DNA of 64,000 nt from NCBI GenBank assembly GCA_046348855.1, contig JAXMDK010000012.1, positions 74,704 to 138,703 on the forward strand, given 5' to 3'. The notes beneath the pieces were generated by a model. It did not search any database and was not told where the DNA came from. It saw nothing but the letters and a program-made list of their open reading frames with translations. Shown piece after piece: positions 49,522 to 57,242 of the stretch. Position 1 is the first letter of the stretch. Every line of letters begins with the position of its first letter. The DNA comes from TMP-24 sp046348855 (lineage in GTDB: Bacteria > Pseudomonadota > Alphaproteobacteria > Rhodobacterales > Rhodobacteraceae). A program made the translations under genes and the position numbers.

Positions 49522-50108
49522 AGCGGGTGGCCATCCTGATCTCCGGGGGTGGCTCCAACATGGTGGCGCTGGCCCAGAGCATGCGGGGCGATCATCCGGC
49601 GCGGGTCGTGCTTGTCGCCTCGAACGATCCGCAGGCCGGTGGCCTGGCCCGCGCGGCCACCCTGGGCCTGCCGGTGGCCGCCGTCGACCATCGCGCCTTC
49701 GGCCGGGACCGAGCGGCCTTTGAAGAGGCACTGCTGGCGCCGATCCTGGCGGCGCGGCCCGACATCATCTGCCTGGCCGGGTTCATGCGGGTGCTGACGC
49801 CTGGCTTTGTTGCGCGCTTCCAGGGGCGGATGATGAATATCCATCCGTCGCTCCTGCCGAAATATCCGGGGCTCGACACCCACCGGCGCGCGCTGGAGGC
49901 CGGCGACGCCGAGGCCGGCTGCACCGTCCACGAAGTCACCCAGATTCTCGACGACGGGCCGATCCTGGGGCAGGCGCGCGTCCCGATCCGGCCTGACGAC
50001 ACGCCGGCGACGCTGGCGGCGCGGGTTCTTTACGCCGAACACCGGCTTTACCCGGCGGTCCTGCGCCGCTTTGCCGGCGGAGACCGGACGCCCCTGCTGC
50101 TTGACTGA
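49518..50108 (+). CDS. purN: Phosphoribosylglycinamide formyltransferase
   Basis: 196 residues; transfers a formyl group from 10-formyltetrahydrofolate to GAR. Begins KRVAILISGGGSNMVAL (folate-nucleotide fold, phosphate-binding loop), with the catalytic Asn-His-Asp region in MMNIHPSLLPKYPGLDTH and AGCTVHEVTQILDDGPI. The start is GTG 49518, overlapping the purM stop by three bases, because the family start is MKRVAILISG and no ATG fits. Second gene of purMN. Confidence 0.95.
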   Translation: MKRVAILISGGGSNMVALAQSMRGDHPARVVLVASNDPQAGGLARAATLGLPVAAVDHRAFGRDRAAFEEALLAPILAARPDIICLAGFMRVLTPGFVARFQGRMMNIHPSLLPKYPGLDTHRRALEAGDAEAGCTVHEVTQILDDGPILGQARVPIRPDDTPATLAARVLYAEHRLYPAVLRRFAGGDRTPLLLD

Positions 50109-50262
50109 ACCCGTGATGGACAAAGCCGGGTCGGAACCGCCGATAGGGACGGGTTTGCGCAACAGTCGGACCGGACCGCTCGACTTGACTTTTATTCCCT
50201 CCGACACTCGCCTATCAGAAGGCCATGGCAGGCGGGATGACCCCGCACACTGCAGGATCACC

Positions 50263-51417
50263 ATGAAGATCATTACCAAGACGGACGAATTTGCCGCATT
50301 CTGCGCTGCCGCCAAGGCCCAGCCCTATGTGACCATCGACACCGAGTTCCTGCGCGAACGGACCTATTATTCCAAGCTGTGCCTGATCCAGATGGCGCTG
50401 CCCGGCAAGACCGGCGAGGCGGTTCTGGTCGACCCTCTGGCCGAGGGCCTGTCGCTGGAACCGCTTTACGACCTGTTCCGGCATCAGGAGACGGTCAAGG
50501 TCTTTCACGCGGCCCGGCAGGACCTGGAAATCTTCTTCGTCGAGGGCAAGGTCTTTCCGACTCCCTTGTTCGACACCCAGGTCGCGGCGATGGTCTGCGG
50601 CTTTGGCGAGCAGGCGGGCTACGAGACGCTGGTCAAAAAGATCGCCCGCGAAAATCTCGACAAGTCGTCGCGCTTCACCGACTGGTCGCGCCGGCCGCTG
50701 AGCGAGGCGCAGATGGTCTATGCGCTGGCCGACGTGACGCACCTGCGGGTGATCTACGAACATCTCAGCCGCGAACTGGTCCGCACCGGCCGGCAGAAAT
50801 GGGTCGAGGAGGAACTGTCGACCCTGCTCGACCCCGAAACCTACATCACCCGCCCCGGCGAGGCCTGGCAGAAGGTCAAGACCCGCACCACCTCGGGCCG
50901 GTTCATGGCGATGGTCCGGGAACTGGCGCGGTTCCGCGAAGATTACGCCCAAAGCCGCGACGTGCCGCGGTCGCGCGTGTTCAAGGACGACGCGCTGCTG
51001 GAACTGGCCTCGACCCGGCCGACCAATGCCGAGGAACTTGGCCGGTCGCGGCTTCTTCTGCGCGAAGGGCGCAAGGCCGAGATCGCCGAAGGTATCCTGG
51101 CAGCGATCAAGGCCGGGATGGAGACCAAGCCCGAGGATTTCCCCAAGATCGACCCGTCGCGCGAACAGTTGCAGGTCAACACCGCGCTGGCCGACCTGCT
51201 GCGGGTGCTGCTGAAGGCCAAGTCGGAAGAAACCGGCGTGGCGCCGAAGCTGATTGCGGCGGCGTCGGAGCTGGACGCGCTGTCGGCCGGCCAGCGCGAC
51301 CTGCCGATGCTGCACGGCTGGCGCGCCGAGGTCTTCGGCGACGATGCGCTGAGGTTGTGCCGGGGCGAGATCGCCCTGTCGGCCATCGGCGGCGCGGTGC
51401 GGGTGGTGGCGCTGTAG
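50263..51417 (+). CDS. rnd: Ribonuclease D
   Basis: 384 residues; 3' to 5' exoribonuclease acting on tRNA precursors. DEDDy exonuclease motifs: YVTIDTEFLRERTYY (Exo I), VKVFHAARQDLEIF (Exo II) and VYALADVTHLRVIYE (Exo III), then an HRDC helical domain (about 205-290, MAMVRELARFREDYAQSRDVPRSRV and NAEELGRSR) and a second partial HRDC region. The ATG 50263 is the family start; the frame runs upstream of it with no homology. A 154-base leader separates it from purN. Confidence 0.95.
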   Translation: MKIITKTDEFAAFCAAAKAQPYVTIDTEFLRERTYYSKLCLIQMALPGKTGEAVLVDPLAEGLSLEPLYDLFRHQETVKVFHAARQDLEIFFVEGKVFPTPLFDTQVAAMVCGFGEQAGYETLVKKIARENLDKSSRFTDWSRRPLSEAQMVYALADVTHLRVIYEHLSRELVRTGRQKWVEEELSTLLDPETYITRPGEAWQKVKTRTTSGRFMAMVRELARFREDYAQSRDVPRSRVFKDDALLELASTRPTNAEELGRSRLLLREGRKAEIAEGILAAIKAGMETKPEDFPKIDPSREQLQVNTALADLLRVLLKAKSEETGVAPKLIAAASELDALSAGQRDLPMLHGWRAEVFGDDALRLCRGEIALSAIGGAVRVVAL

Positions 51418-51456
51418 GGCGCGGTCGGATCACCTGGAATCTGCAAGGTTGACCAA

Positions 51457-51600
51457 GCACGAGGCCATCGCCTCGCGCGTCGGGACCGGGATCAGCCTGC
51501 GTCGGCCGTGCTCCCGGAGCGCGGCTGCTCATGTGTTTGCCGAACGTCTGCCGCGCGAGGCGATGGCCTCGCGCTCATTCACCGCTAAGTAATACGACTG
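51457..51600. repeat. Palindromic repeat pair downstream of rnd
   Basis: Two inverted copies of a GAGGC palindrome: CGAGGC-CATC-GCCTCG (51460-51475) and GCGCGAGGC-GATG-GCCTCGCGC (51553-51574). On the minus strand the second is preceded by GCAGTCGTAT and GAATGA, which also flank the palindrome at 24079-24100 on the plus strand. The 201-base gap between rnd and the lipoprotein gene holds nothing else. Confidence 0.65.
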
Positions 51601-51618
51601 CGATCCTGCGCCGCCCTG

Positions 51619-52092
51619 TCAGCGCCCGCTTTCGCGGCTGTTGCTCTCGCCCTGCACCACGATCCTGGTCACATCGGCCAGCTTCACCGTCGAGATATAG
51701 GCGGCGGCCGAGATTTCGCGCGATTGCGGGGTCGACACAGCCTCGTCCTGCGGCGGCTGGAACACCAGGAAGCGATAGGTCATCACCCCGTCGACCGGAA
51801 AGCCGTGATTGTCGGCCACCAGTTGCGCCTTCCACCAGCCCTGGGTGGGCGGCAGCCCGGTCGCACGCACCAGCGCGCCGGTCGGCATGTGCGTCACCTC
51901 CAGCGCCGTCACCTGCGATATCAGCTGCCGGCCATCGGCCGCCTCGCCGGGGGCAAGCTCGGCGGTGGCGGTGCTGGCGCGCGAATGGCCGAACCAGTTG
52001 AAGGGATTCAGCCGGCTGTCCCGGATCCTGCCGCAGTCGGCAAGCGTCAGCGTCAAGAGGGCAAGGCACAGCGCGGCGGCGGGGCGTTTCAT
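51619..52092 (-). CDS. Putative lipoprotein of unknown function
   Basis: 157 residues. N-terminal signal with hydrophobic core (AAALCLALLTLTLADC) ending at Cys19 in LADCGRI, a lipobox with an Asp before the Cys, which is unusual at that place. The rest is a soluble domain with WWKAQLVADNHGFPVDGVMTY and LVFQPPQDEAVSTPQSRE; no family recognised with certainty. Likely an outer-membrane or periplasmic anchored protein. ATG 52092 preferred to the upstream ATG (52113) because it leaves a normal short n-region. Divergent from sufE. Confidence 0.7.
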   Translation of the reverse strand: MKRPAAALCLALLTLTLADCGRIRDSRLNPFNWFGHSRASTATAELAPGEAADGRQLISQVTALEVTHMPTGALVRATGLPPTQGWWKAQLVADNHGFPVDGVMTYRFLVFQPPQDEAVSTPQSREISAAAYISTVKLADVTRIVVQGESNSRESGR

Positions 52093-52212
52093 CCAAGGCT
52101 CCTTCCGGGTCATGGCCTTGGGTAGCCCATTCGCGGGCCGCTGAAAAGGGGCGCAGAGGCTGGACCTTTCGCCCCGCTGCCACTACTTCAAAGGGCAGTT
52201 GCGGAGCGGACC

Positions 52213-52641
52213 ATGGCCACCGAAGCCTTTGAAGAAATCGCCGAAACCTTCGACTTCCTGGACGATTGGGAAGACCGCTATCGCCATGTCATCGAACTGG
52301 GCAAGGCGATGCCGGCGCTGGAGGAGGTGTTCCGCGTGCCCGCCACCAAGGTCGAGGGCTGCGCCAGCCAGGTCTGGTTCCGCCCGCTGATCGAAGGGCA
52401 GGGCGCGGAGGCGCGGTTCGACTTTCAGGGCGACAGCGACGCGATGATCGTGCGCGGGCTGATCGCGGTCCTGCACGCGCTTTATTCCGGCCTGTCGGCG
52501 GCCGAGGTGGGGCGCGTCGATGCCGCCGCCGAACTGAAGCGGCTGGGGCTCGACGAACACCTGTCCTCGCAACGCTCCAACGGGGTCCGGGCGATGGTCG
52601 GGCGCATCCGCAAGCTGGCGTCCGAGGCGGTTGCCGGGTGA
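52213..52641 (+). CDS. SufE-family Fe-S cluster assembly sulfur acceptor
   Basis: 142 residues. The sulfur-accepting Cys50 is in KVEGCASQVWF, the family motif, followed by GDSDAMIVRGLIAVLHALYSG and a helical C terminus. SufE takes persulfide from SufS and passes it to the SufBCD scaffold. No other suf genes are nearby. The ATG 52213 has no strong ribosome site but is the family start. The same strand carries nothing until the low-GC gene on the opposite strand. Confidence 0.9.
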   Translation: MATEAFEEIAETFDFLDDWEDRYRHVIELGKAMPALEEVFRVPATKVEGCASQVWFRPLIEGQGAEARFDFQGDSDAMIVRGLIAVLHALYSGLSAAEVGRVDAAAELKRLGLDEHLSSQRSNGVRAMVGRIRKLASEAVAG

Positions 52642-52770
52642 GGCTGGCATCCTCCGGCCTCGCGGCGCCCAACAACCTGGCCAATGCGCCCCCTTTTTTG
52701 CCGGCCCTGTGCACCCGTAGTGAAGTGATCGCTCGAGCAATTCGAACGGTCATCGCTCACTTAATTAAAA

Positions 52771-53598
52771 CTAGTCCCCAAATTTTCCGCTCAGGGTTCC
52801 GTGATACCGCAGCACTTCGTTGATAACGTGGAGTGGGCACGATCTTGCGGAGTTGGGTATGGTCGCCCTGCAAGCCCTCAACGCCTCTAGCTCAAGCAAT
52901 ATCTCACTGTTGTCAGGGAAAGAGATTTTGTAATGCTCAGTTCCATCGGCGCTAACGAGGGGAATTGAGTAATTTGTTGCAAGAGAAAAAACGCCGAACG
53001 CCCGCGGCATAGTCTCCTTCAGGCAAGATATCTTTTCATCCTTGGTGAGGTCAGAAGCAATCGTAATGACAAACGCATTTATGACGTTTTCCGATGTTGC
53101 GCTCCAGCGCGCGCCGCAGCCTTTCGAAAGAGATACGATTCCTCTTTTGGCTATTTCTGCGGCAAATTCATTTGGGCTCTGCGAGAACATATCAGGTAAA
53201 TCGAGTGTGGACCCGCCTGATGACATCTTCACCATATCTTCTTTGTCAACTTCTAGAAGCAGGAAATTCGTTTCACCGGAAACTTTTGATTGAGTAAATA
53301 TGTCACCGGGAAATCCTTGAATGTATGTTTCGTAGCCTCCGGCATCTGAAAGCTGCAGAAAGTCCTTGAGCGCTTCTTTTTGCACTTCAATTTCTGATAT
53401 TCCAATAAATTGAGCGGAAATTTTTCCGCCCCAATGTGCAGGTATATCGAAGTTTTTATTTTCATATGTATATCGATTTCCCGGATGATCATATTTGGGG
53501 TCGATATCTGTCTTTCCACCAACGGATTGTGCCAGCAAGCCAACTGGAGCCATTGAAAAAAGCCATACGATGAGCATCGCAATTGATCGGCGAATCAT
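52771..53598 (-). CDS. Low-GC orphan exported protein
   Basis: 275 residues from ATG 53598, with a signal peptide MIRRSIAMLIVWLFSMAPVG and Ala/Gln near the cleavage site. The mature part is polar and rich in Lys, Glu, Ser and Ile, unlike the Ala/Arg-rich local proteins (YDHPGNRYTYENKNFDIPAH, KDEKISCLKETMPRAFGVF). Four Cys residues are present, so disulfides are possible. Alternative ATGs at 53622, 53652 and 53664 would extend it. The gene and about 100 bases each side are visibly AT-rich compared with the rest of the window. No family recognised. Probably acquired. Confidence 0.65.
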   Translation of the reverse strand: MIRRSIAMLIVWLFSMAPVGLLAQSVGGKTDIDPKYDHPGNRYTYENKNFDIPAHWGGKISAQFIGISEIEVQKEALKDFLQLSDAGGYETYIQGFPGDIFTQSKVSGETNFLLLEVDKEDMVKMSSGGSTLDLPDMFSQSPNEFAAEIAKRGIVSLSKGCGARWSATSENVINAFVITIASDLTKDEKISCLKETMPRAFGVFSLATNYSIPLVSADGTEHYKISFPDNSEILLELEALRACRATIPNSARSCPLHVINEVLRYHGTLSGKFGD

Positions 53599-53755
53599 TC
53601 TTATGCCTGTGACATGGTTCATGGGTGGTGAAGTTACTCCACGATCATGCATCACTGCTTCCATTCATTGAAAGTCTTCTTAGGAGCGTCTGGCTGCGCA
53701 AAGGGCCGATGCCTGCCCGTCATGCGCTGTGAGAATGCGCCATCCCCCAATCTTC

Positions 53756-54373
53756 TCACAACCGCGCCAGCGCCGGCGCCAAATCACCATAGCCGGTCAG
53801 CCGCCGTTCGTAGGCCAGCCCCAGCCGCGCCGCGCAGTCGCGGGCCTTGGCGTCCAGAGCCGGGTCGTCGGTCTGGGCCTGGAAGACCAGCTTTTCGTAA
53901 TTGCCGAACATCATCGGGATCAGTTCGGGGTGGCGGTCGAAGCCCATCGGCTTCCAGACGAAGGCGTCGAACTGGCGGCAGAGAAAGTCGGTCAGGTAGA
54001 AGGCTGTGCATTCGTCGCGCGCGGCGAAGGCGGCATTGCCTTCGTAGAAGGAATAGCAATGCGGCCCGGCGATCATCTCGACCCCCAGCTCGGCGCATTT
54101 CGCCTGAAGCAGCCCGCCGGTCCCGCAATCGGCATAGACGACGAAGATCCCGTCATAGGCGGCGCGGTTGGCCTCCACCGTCTCGGCCACGGCGGCGGTG
54201 ATGCGGTGGGGGTGCAGGTGCAGCTTGGCCGGCAGGCAGGTCAGGTCTAGGTGCGTCCAGCCGTTCGCTTCCTTCAGGTCGAGGATCTCGCGCGCCAGCG
54301 CCCCGCAGGCGATCAGCAGGATGCGGTCGGTGCGGGCCGGCTGGTCGACGACAGGGCCTTGGTCGGGGGTCAT
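53756..54373 (-). CDS. DUF1638 protein
   Basis: 205 residues of DUF1638. Marked by DRILLIACGALAREILDL at the start, YDGIFVVYADCGTGG and GPHCYSFYEGNAAF, and the middle segment FYLTDFLCRQFDAFVWKPMG. Members are found with corrinoid methyltransferase genes in alphaproteobacteria and archaea, and a role in corrinoid or methyl-group chemistry is suspected. Its start overlaps the stop of the small membrane gene in the sequence ATGA, so these two are translationally coupled. Confidence 0.88.
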   Translation of the reverse strand: MTPDQGPVVDQPARTDRILLIACGALAREILDLKEANGWTHLDLTCLPAKLHLHPHRITAAVAETVEANRAAYDGIFVVYADCGTGGLLQAKCAELGVEMIAGPHCYSFYEGNAAFAARDECTAFYLTDFLCRQFDAFVWKPMGFDRHPELIPMMFGNYEKLVFQAQTDDPALDAKARDCAARLGLAYERRLTGYGDLAPALARL

Positions 54374-54546
54374 TTGTTCTTCCGCCCGGTGAAATGGGCC
54401 ACCAGCGTCGCGATGAGCAACAGCGGCCCGAGCGCCGCCATCCAGCCGGGCTGGATTTCCCCGGCGACCGCGTAGGCCAAGGCCAGAGTCGCGCCGACGG
54501 CCAGCACGACGAATGCCAGGATCAGCACAAGACGGGTGGTGGGCAT
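54370..54546 (-). CDS. Two-helix small membrane protein
   Basis: 58 residues starting at ATG 54546, with two transmembrane helices (LVLILAFVVLAVGATLALAY and WMAALGPLLLIATLVAHF) and a basic end GRKNK. No family recognised. The frame is open to 54597, but MPTTRLVLIL is preceded by GGAGG and looks like the true start. The stop codon overlaps the DUF1638 start by four bases. It follows the corrinoid gene but is separated from it by a probable terminator. Confidence 0.7.
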   Translation of the reverse strand: MPTTRLVLILAFVVLAVGATLALAYAVAGEIQPGWMAALGPLLLIATLVAHFTGRKNK

Positions 54547-54600
54547 CCGGGCCTCCTTTCCTGTTCCCAATCTGGGGCGCGCCGGCCGGTTTGCCAATGG

Positions 54601-54640
54601 CCGAAAGACAAAGGCTCCGGTGCGCGGGGCGCCCGGAGCC
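54601..54640 (-). terminator. Terminator of the corrinoid protein gene
   Basis: Stem GGCTCCGG (54633-54640 read on the minus strand) pairing with CCGGAGCC (54613-54620), 12-base loop with further pairing, followed on the minus strand by TTTGTCTTT. It lies 26 bases past the corrinoid gene stop codon. Confidence 0.8.
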
Positions 54641-54666
54641 TCAAGCCTGTCACAACGGGCCGGAGA

Positions 54667-55365
54667 TCAGCCGCCCAGTTTGTTGTGCTTGCGGGACATG
54701 AAGTCCTTGGCGGTCTGCACGGCCACTGCCGCATCGCGGCAATAGGCGTCGGCGCCGATCGCCTTGCCAAATTCCTCGTTCAGCGGCGCGCCGCCGACCA
54801 GCACGATGAAGTCATCGCGCATGCCCTTTTCCTTCATCGTGTCGATCACGACCTTCATGTAGGGCATGGTGGTGGTCAGGAGCGCCGACATGCCGAGGAT
54901 GTCGGCCTGCTCACGCTCCAGCGCCTCGATGTATTTCTCGACCGGGTTGTTGATGCCGAGGTCGACGACTTCGAAGCCGGCGCCTTCCATCATCATGCCC
55001 ACGAGGTTCTTGCCGATGTCGTGGATGTCGCCCTTGACGGTGCCGATCACCATCTTGCCGACCTTCGGCGCGCCGGTTTCGGCCAGAAGCGGCTTGAGGA
55101 TCGCCATGCCGGCCTTCATCGCGTTGGCGGCCAGCAGCACTTCGGGAACGAACAGGATGCCGTCGCGGAAGTCGGCGCCGACGATGGTCATGCCGGCGAC
55201 CAGCGCCTTGGTCAGGACGTCATACGGGGCCCATCCGCGTTCCAGCAGGATGTTCACGCCTTCCTCGATTTCCTCCTTGAGGCCATCGTAGAGGTCATCG
55301 TGCATCTGAAGAACCAGTTCTTCGTCGTCCAGTTCGGAAAGTATGATGTCGCCTTCGTCGGCCAT
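54667..55365 (-). CDS. Corrinoid-binding protein (B12-binding domain, MtbC-like)
   Basis: 232 residues. N-terminal helical B12-binding-2 cap (VLQMHDDLYDGLKEEIEEGV and ALVAGMTIVGADFRDG), then the Rossmann-like B12-binding domain with the axial-ligand motif GDIHDIGKN (His115), a following PYMKVVIDTMKEKGMRD and GGAPLNEEFGKAIGADAY. The length is that of MttC/MtbC-type corrinoid proteins that carry a methyl group between two methyltransferases. With DUF1638 next to it and the RACo gene 12 kb away, it fits a demethylation system, but the methyltransferase partners are outside the window. Confidence 0.9.
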   Translation of the reverse strand: MADEGDIILSELDDEELVLQMHDDLYDGLKEEIEEGVNILLERGWAPYDVLTKALVAGMTIVGADFRDGILFVPEVLLAANAMKAGMAILKPLLAETGAPKVGKMVIGTVKGDIHDIGKNLVGMMMEGAGFEVVDLGINNPVEKYIEALEREQADILGMSALLTTTMPYMKVVIDTMKEKGMRDDFIVLVGGAPLNEEFGKAIGADAYCRDAAVAVQTAKDFMSRKHNKLGG

Positions 55366-55503
55366 GACCCGTCTCCTGCCAGTCGTTGCGCCGGTAATAG
55401 CCGGGCCGGGGGCCGGTAGACTTGGCCGATTCCGACCTTAAGCGCGACAACGGCGACGAAAGCGACATGGTCGCGCCGGGGCAGGGCAAGGGGGATAGCA
55501 AAT

Positions 55504-55518
55504 GTTCTTGTTATGTTC
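55504..55518 (+). promoter_or_regulatory. LexA box (GTTC-N7-GTTC)
   Basis: GTTC (55504-55507) and GTTC (55515-55518) separated by seven bases, TTGTTAT, a perfect match to the alphaproteobacterial SOS box. It ends 12 bases before the radical SAM start codon, where it would block transcription or translation initiation. Confidence 0.75.
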
Positions 55519-55530
55519 TAGTCTGCAACC

Positions 55531-56613
55531 ATGCCCCTGCCACCCCCCGATCCCTTCCTGCGCCTCAAGGCGCGCGGGTCCGCCACCAACGAAAGCGGCC
55601 GGTTCGAGCCCTATGGCCGCGAGGTGGCCCACGACGGCTGGGATATGCCCGAGGAGGAGCGGCTCCTGCGCACCGAGGTCAGCGAGGAGCGGCCGCGCAG
55701 CGTCATCAACCATGTCGGCTCGCCCGACCTGCCGTTCGACCGGACGCTGAACCCCTACCGGGGCTGCGAGCACGGCTGTTCCTACTGTTTCGCCCGGCCG
55801 ACACATGCCTACCTCGGCCTGTCGCCGGGGCTGGACTTCGAGACGCGCCTCGTGGCCCGGCCCGACGCGCCCGCTGTCCTCGACCGCGAACTGCGGCGCA
55901 AGAGCTATCGCCCCGACGTGCTGGCGATCGGCACCAACACCGACCCCTACCAGCCGATCGAGGCGCGCTACCGGATCATGCGCGCGCTGTTGCAGGTGCT
56001 GTCGGACTGGAACCATCCGCTGTCGATCGTCACCAAGGGCGCGCTGATCGAACGCGACATCGACATCCTGTCCGACATGGCGCGGCGCCATCTGGTGCAG
56101 GTCGGAATTTCGGTGACGACGCTCGACCCCGCCCTGTGCCGGGCGCTGGAACCACGCGCGCCGGCGCCGGCGCGGCGGCTGGCGGCGATCCGGGCGCTGA
56201 GCGCGGCAGGCGTGCCGGTCCGGGTCATGGTGGCGCCGGTGATCCCGGTCCTGACCGAGCCGGAACTGGAGGCGATCCTTGCCGCCGCCGCCGAGGCGGG
56301 CGCACGGGCGGCCAGTTGGATTCTGCTGCGCTTGCCGCTGGAAGTCGCGCCCCTGTTCCGCGACTGGCTGGCCCGCCACGCCCCCCTTGCCGCCACCCAT
56401 GTGATGAACCGCCTGCGCGAGATGCGGGGCGGGGCCGACTATGATGCCGACTGGGGCAGGCGGATGCGGGGCGAGGGGACCCATGCCGCGCTGATCGCCC
56501 GCCGCTTCGCCGTAGCCGCCCGCCGGCACGGGCTTGACGGGCCCCTGCCGCCGCTCGACCGCACCGCCTTTCGGGCGCCCTCACGGCCGGGCGATCAGCT
56601 TTCCCTGTTCTGA
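55531..56613 (+). CDS. PA0069-type radical SAM protein with beta-clamp motif
   Basis: 360 residues. SAM cluster motif CEHGCSYC (Cys79, Cys83, Cys86) after NPYRGCEHG, then TNTDPYQPIEARYRIMRALL and LSIVTKGALIERDIDIL, matching the PA0069 family, which is related to spore photoproduct lyase. The last residues are DQLSLF, with QLSLF being the consensus motif that binds the DNA polymerase sliding clamp. A LexA box lies just upstream. Both point to a DNA-damage response role, probably in repair at replication forks. The start ATG 55531 follows the LexA box closely. Divergent from the corrinoid gene. Confidence 0.88.
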   Translation: MPLPPPDPFLRLKARGSATNESGRFEPYGREVAHDGWDMPEEERLLRTEVSEERPRSVINHVGSPDLPFDRTLNPYRGCEHGCSYCFARPTHAYLGLSPGLDFETRLVARPDAPAVLDRELRRKSYRPDVLAIGTNTDPYQPIEARYRIMRALLQVLSDWNHPLSIVTKGALIERDIDILSDMARRHLVQVGISVTTLDPALCRALEPRAPAPARRLAAIRALSAAGVPVRVMVAPVIPVLTEPELEAILAAAAEAGARAASWILLRLPLEVAPLFRDWLARHAPLAATHVMNRLREMRGGADYDADWGRRMRGEGTHAALIARRFAVAARRHGLDGPLPPLDRTAFRAPSRPGDQLSLF

Positions 56614-56689
56614 TCCGGCCCGCAGGTGTATCATCAAATCTGCGGCAGGGCGCCAACCGGTTGGTCCAACCGTTTGAAAGGAGGCGCAA

Positions 56690-57124
56690 ATGTTCAGACA
56701 TATCATCGTTCCCACCGACGGCTCGCTGGTCGGGGAAAGGGCCGTAGAGCAGGGGCTGGAACTGGCCAAGATCAGCGGTGCCAAGTTGACCATCCTGACC
56801 GTCCTGCAACCTTTGCTGATCTATTCGGTCGCGCACGAGCTGGTCGTCGACATGGGCGAACAGCAGCAGCAAGAGGCCGACCAACACAAGCGCGACGACC
56901 GCCGGCTGGAAGACATGGTGCGCGCCTCGGGCGTCGAGTGCGCCCATCTCGAGGCCGAGGACATCCATCTGAGCGACGCCGTGCATCAGGCCTCGCTCGC
57001 CCAGGGGTGCGACCTGATCGTCATGCCCGCGCACGAACGCTACGGGCTGCTGGGCAAGTCGGTTGACAGCGAAACCGCCAAGCTTCTGGCGAAATCGCAA
57101 TTGCCGGTTCTGGTCCTGCACTGA
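56690..57124 (+). CDS. Universal stress protein (UspA family)
   Basis: 144 residues, single Usp domain. N-terminal HIIVPTDGSLVGERAVEQGL and C-terminal DLIVMPAHERYGLLGKSV and ETAKLLAKSQLPVLVLH, the family ATP-binding pattern. A polyGln stretch GEQQQQEADQ lies in the middle helix. Located before alaS, which starts 119 bases past its stop, so co-transcription is possible. The ATG follows GGAGG at the right distance. Role: stress response, general. Confidence 0.9.
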   Translation: MFRHIIVPTDGSLVGERAVEQGLELAKISGAKLTILTVLQPLLIYSVAHELVVDMGEQQQQEADQHKRDDRRLEDMVRASGVECAHLEAEDIHLSDAVHQASLAQGCDLIVMPAHERYGLLGKSVDSETAKLLAKSQLPVLVLH

Positions 57125-57242
57125 GCCGCGAAAGCCTGCAGCCGCCCGCTTCGCAGGCGCAGAAAACCCTTGTGGACAGGGGCGGGGGCGGGCGCTAAAC
57201 CGGCAGGGCCGACTTTGCCGCCGCTATGGAGCCCGCCGCCAG

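Noticed and set aside
55422..56444. 340-residue plus frame overlapping the radical SAM gene
   Set aside because: It starts before the LexA box and overlaps the radical SAM gene in a second frame; the CxxxCxxC protein is the real product.
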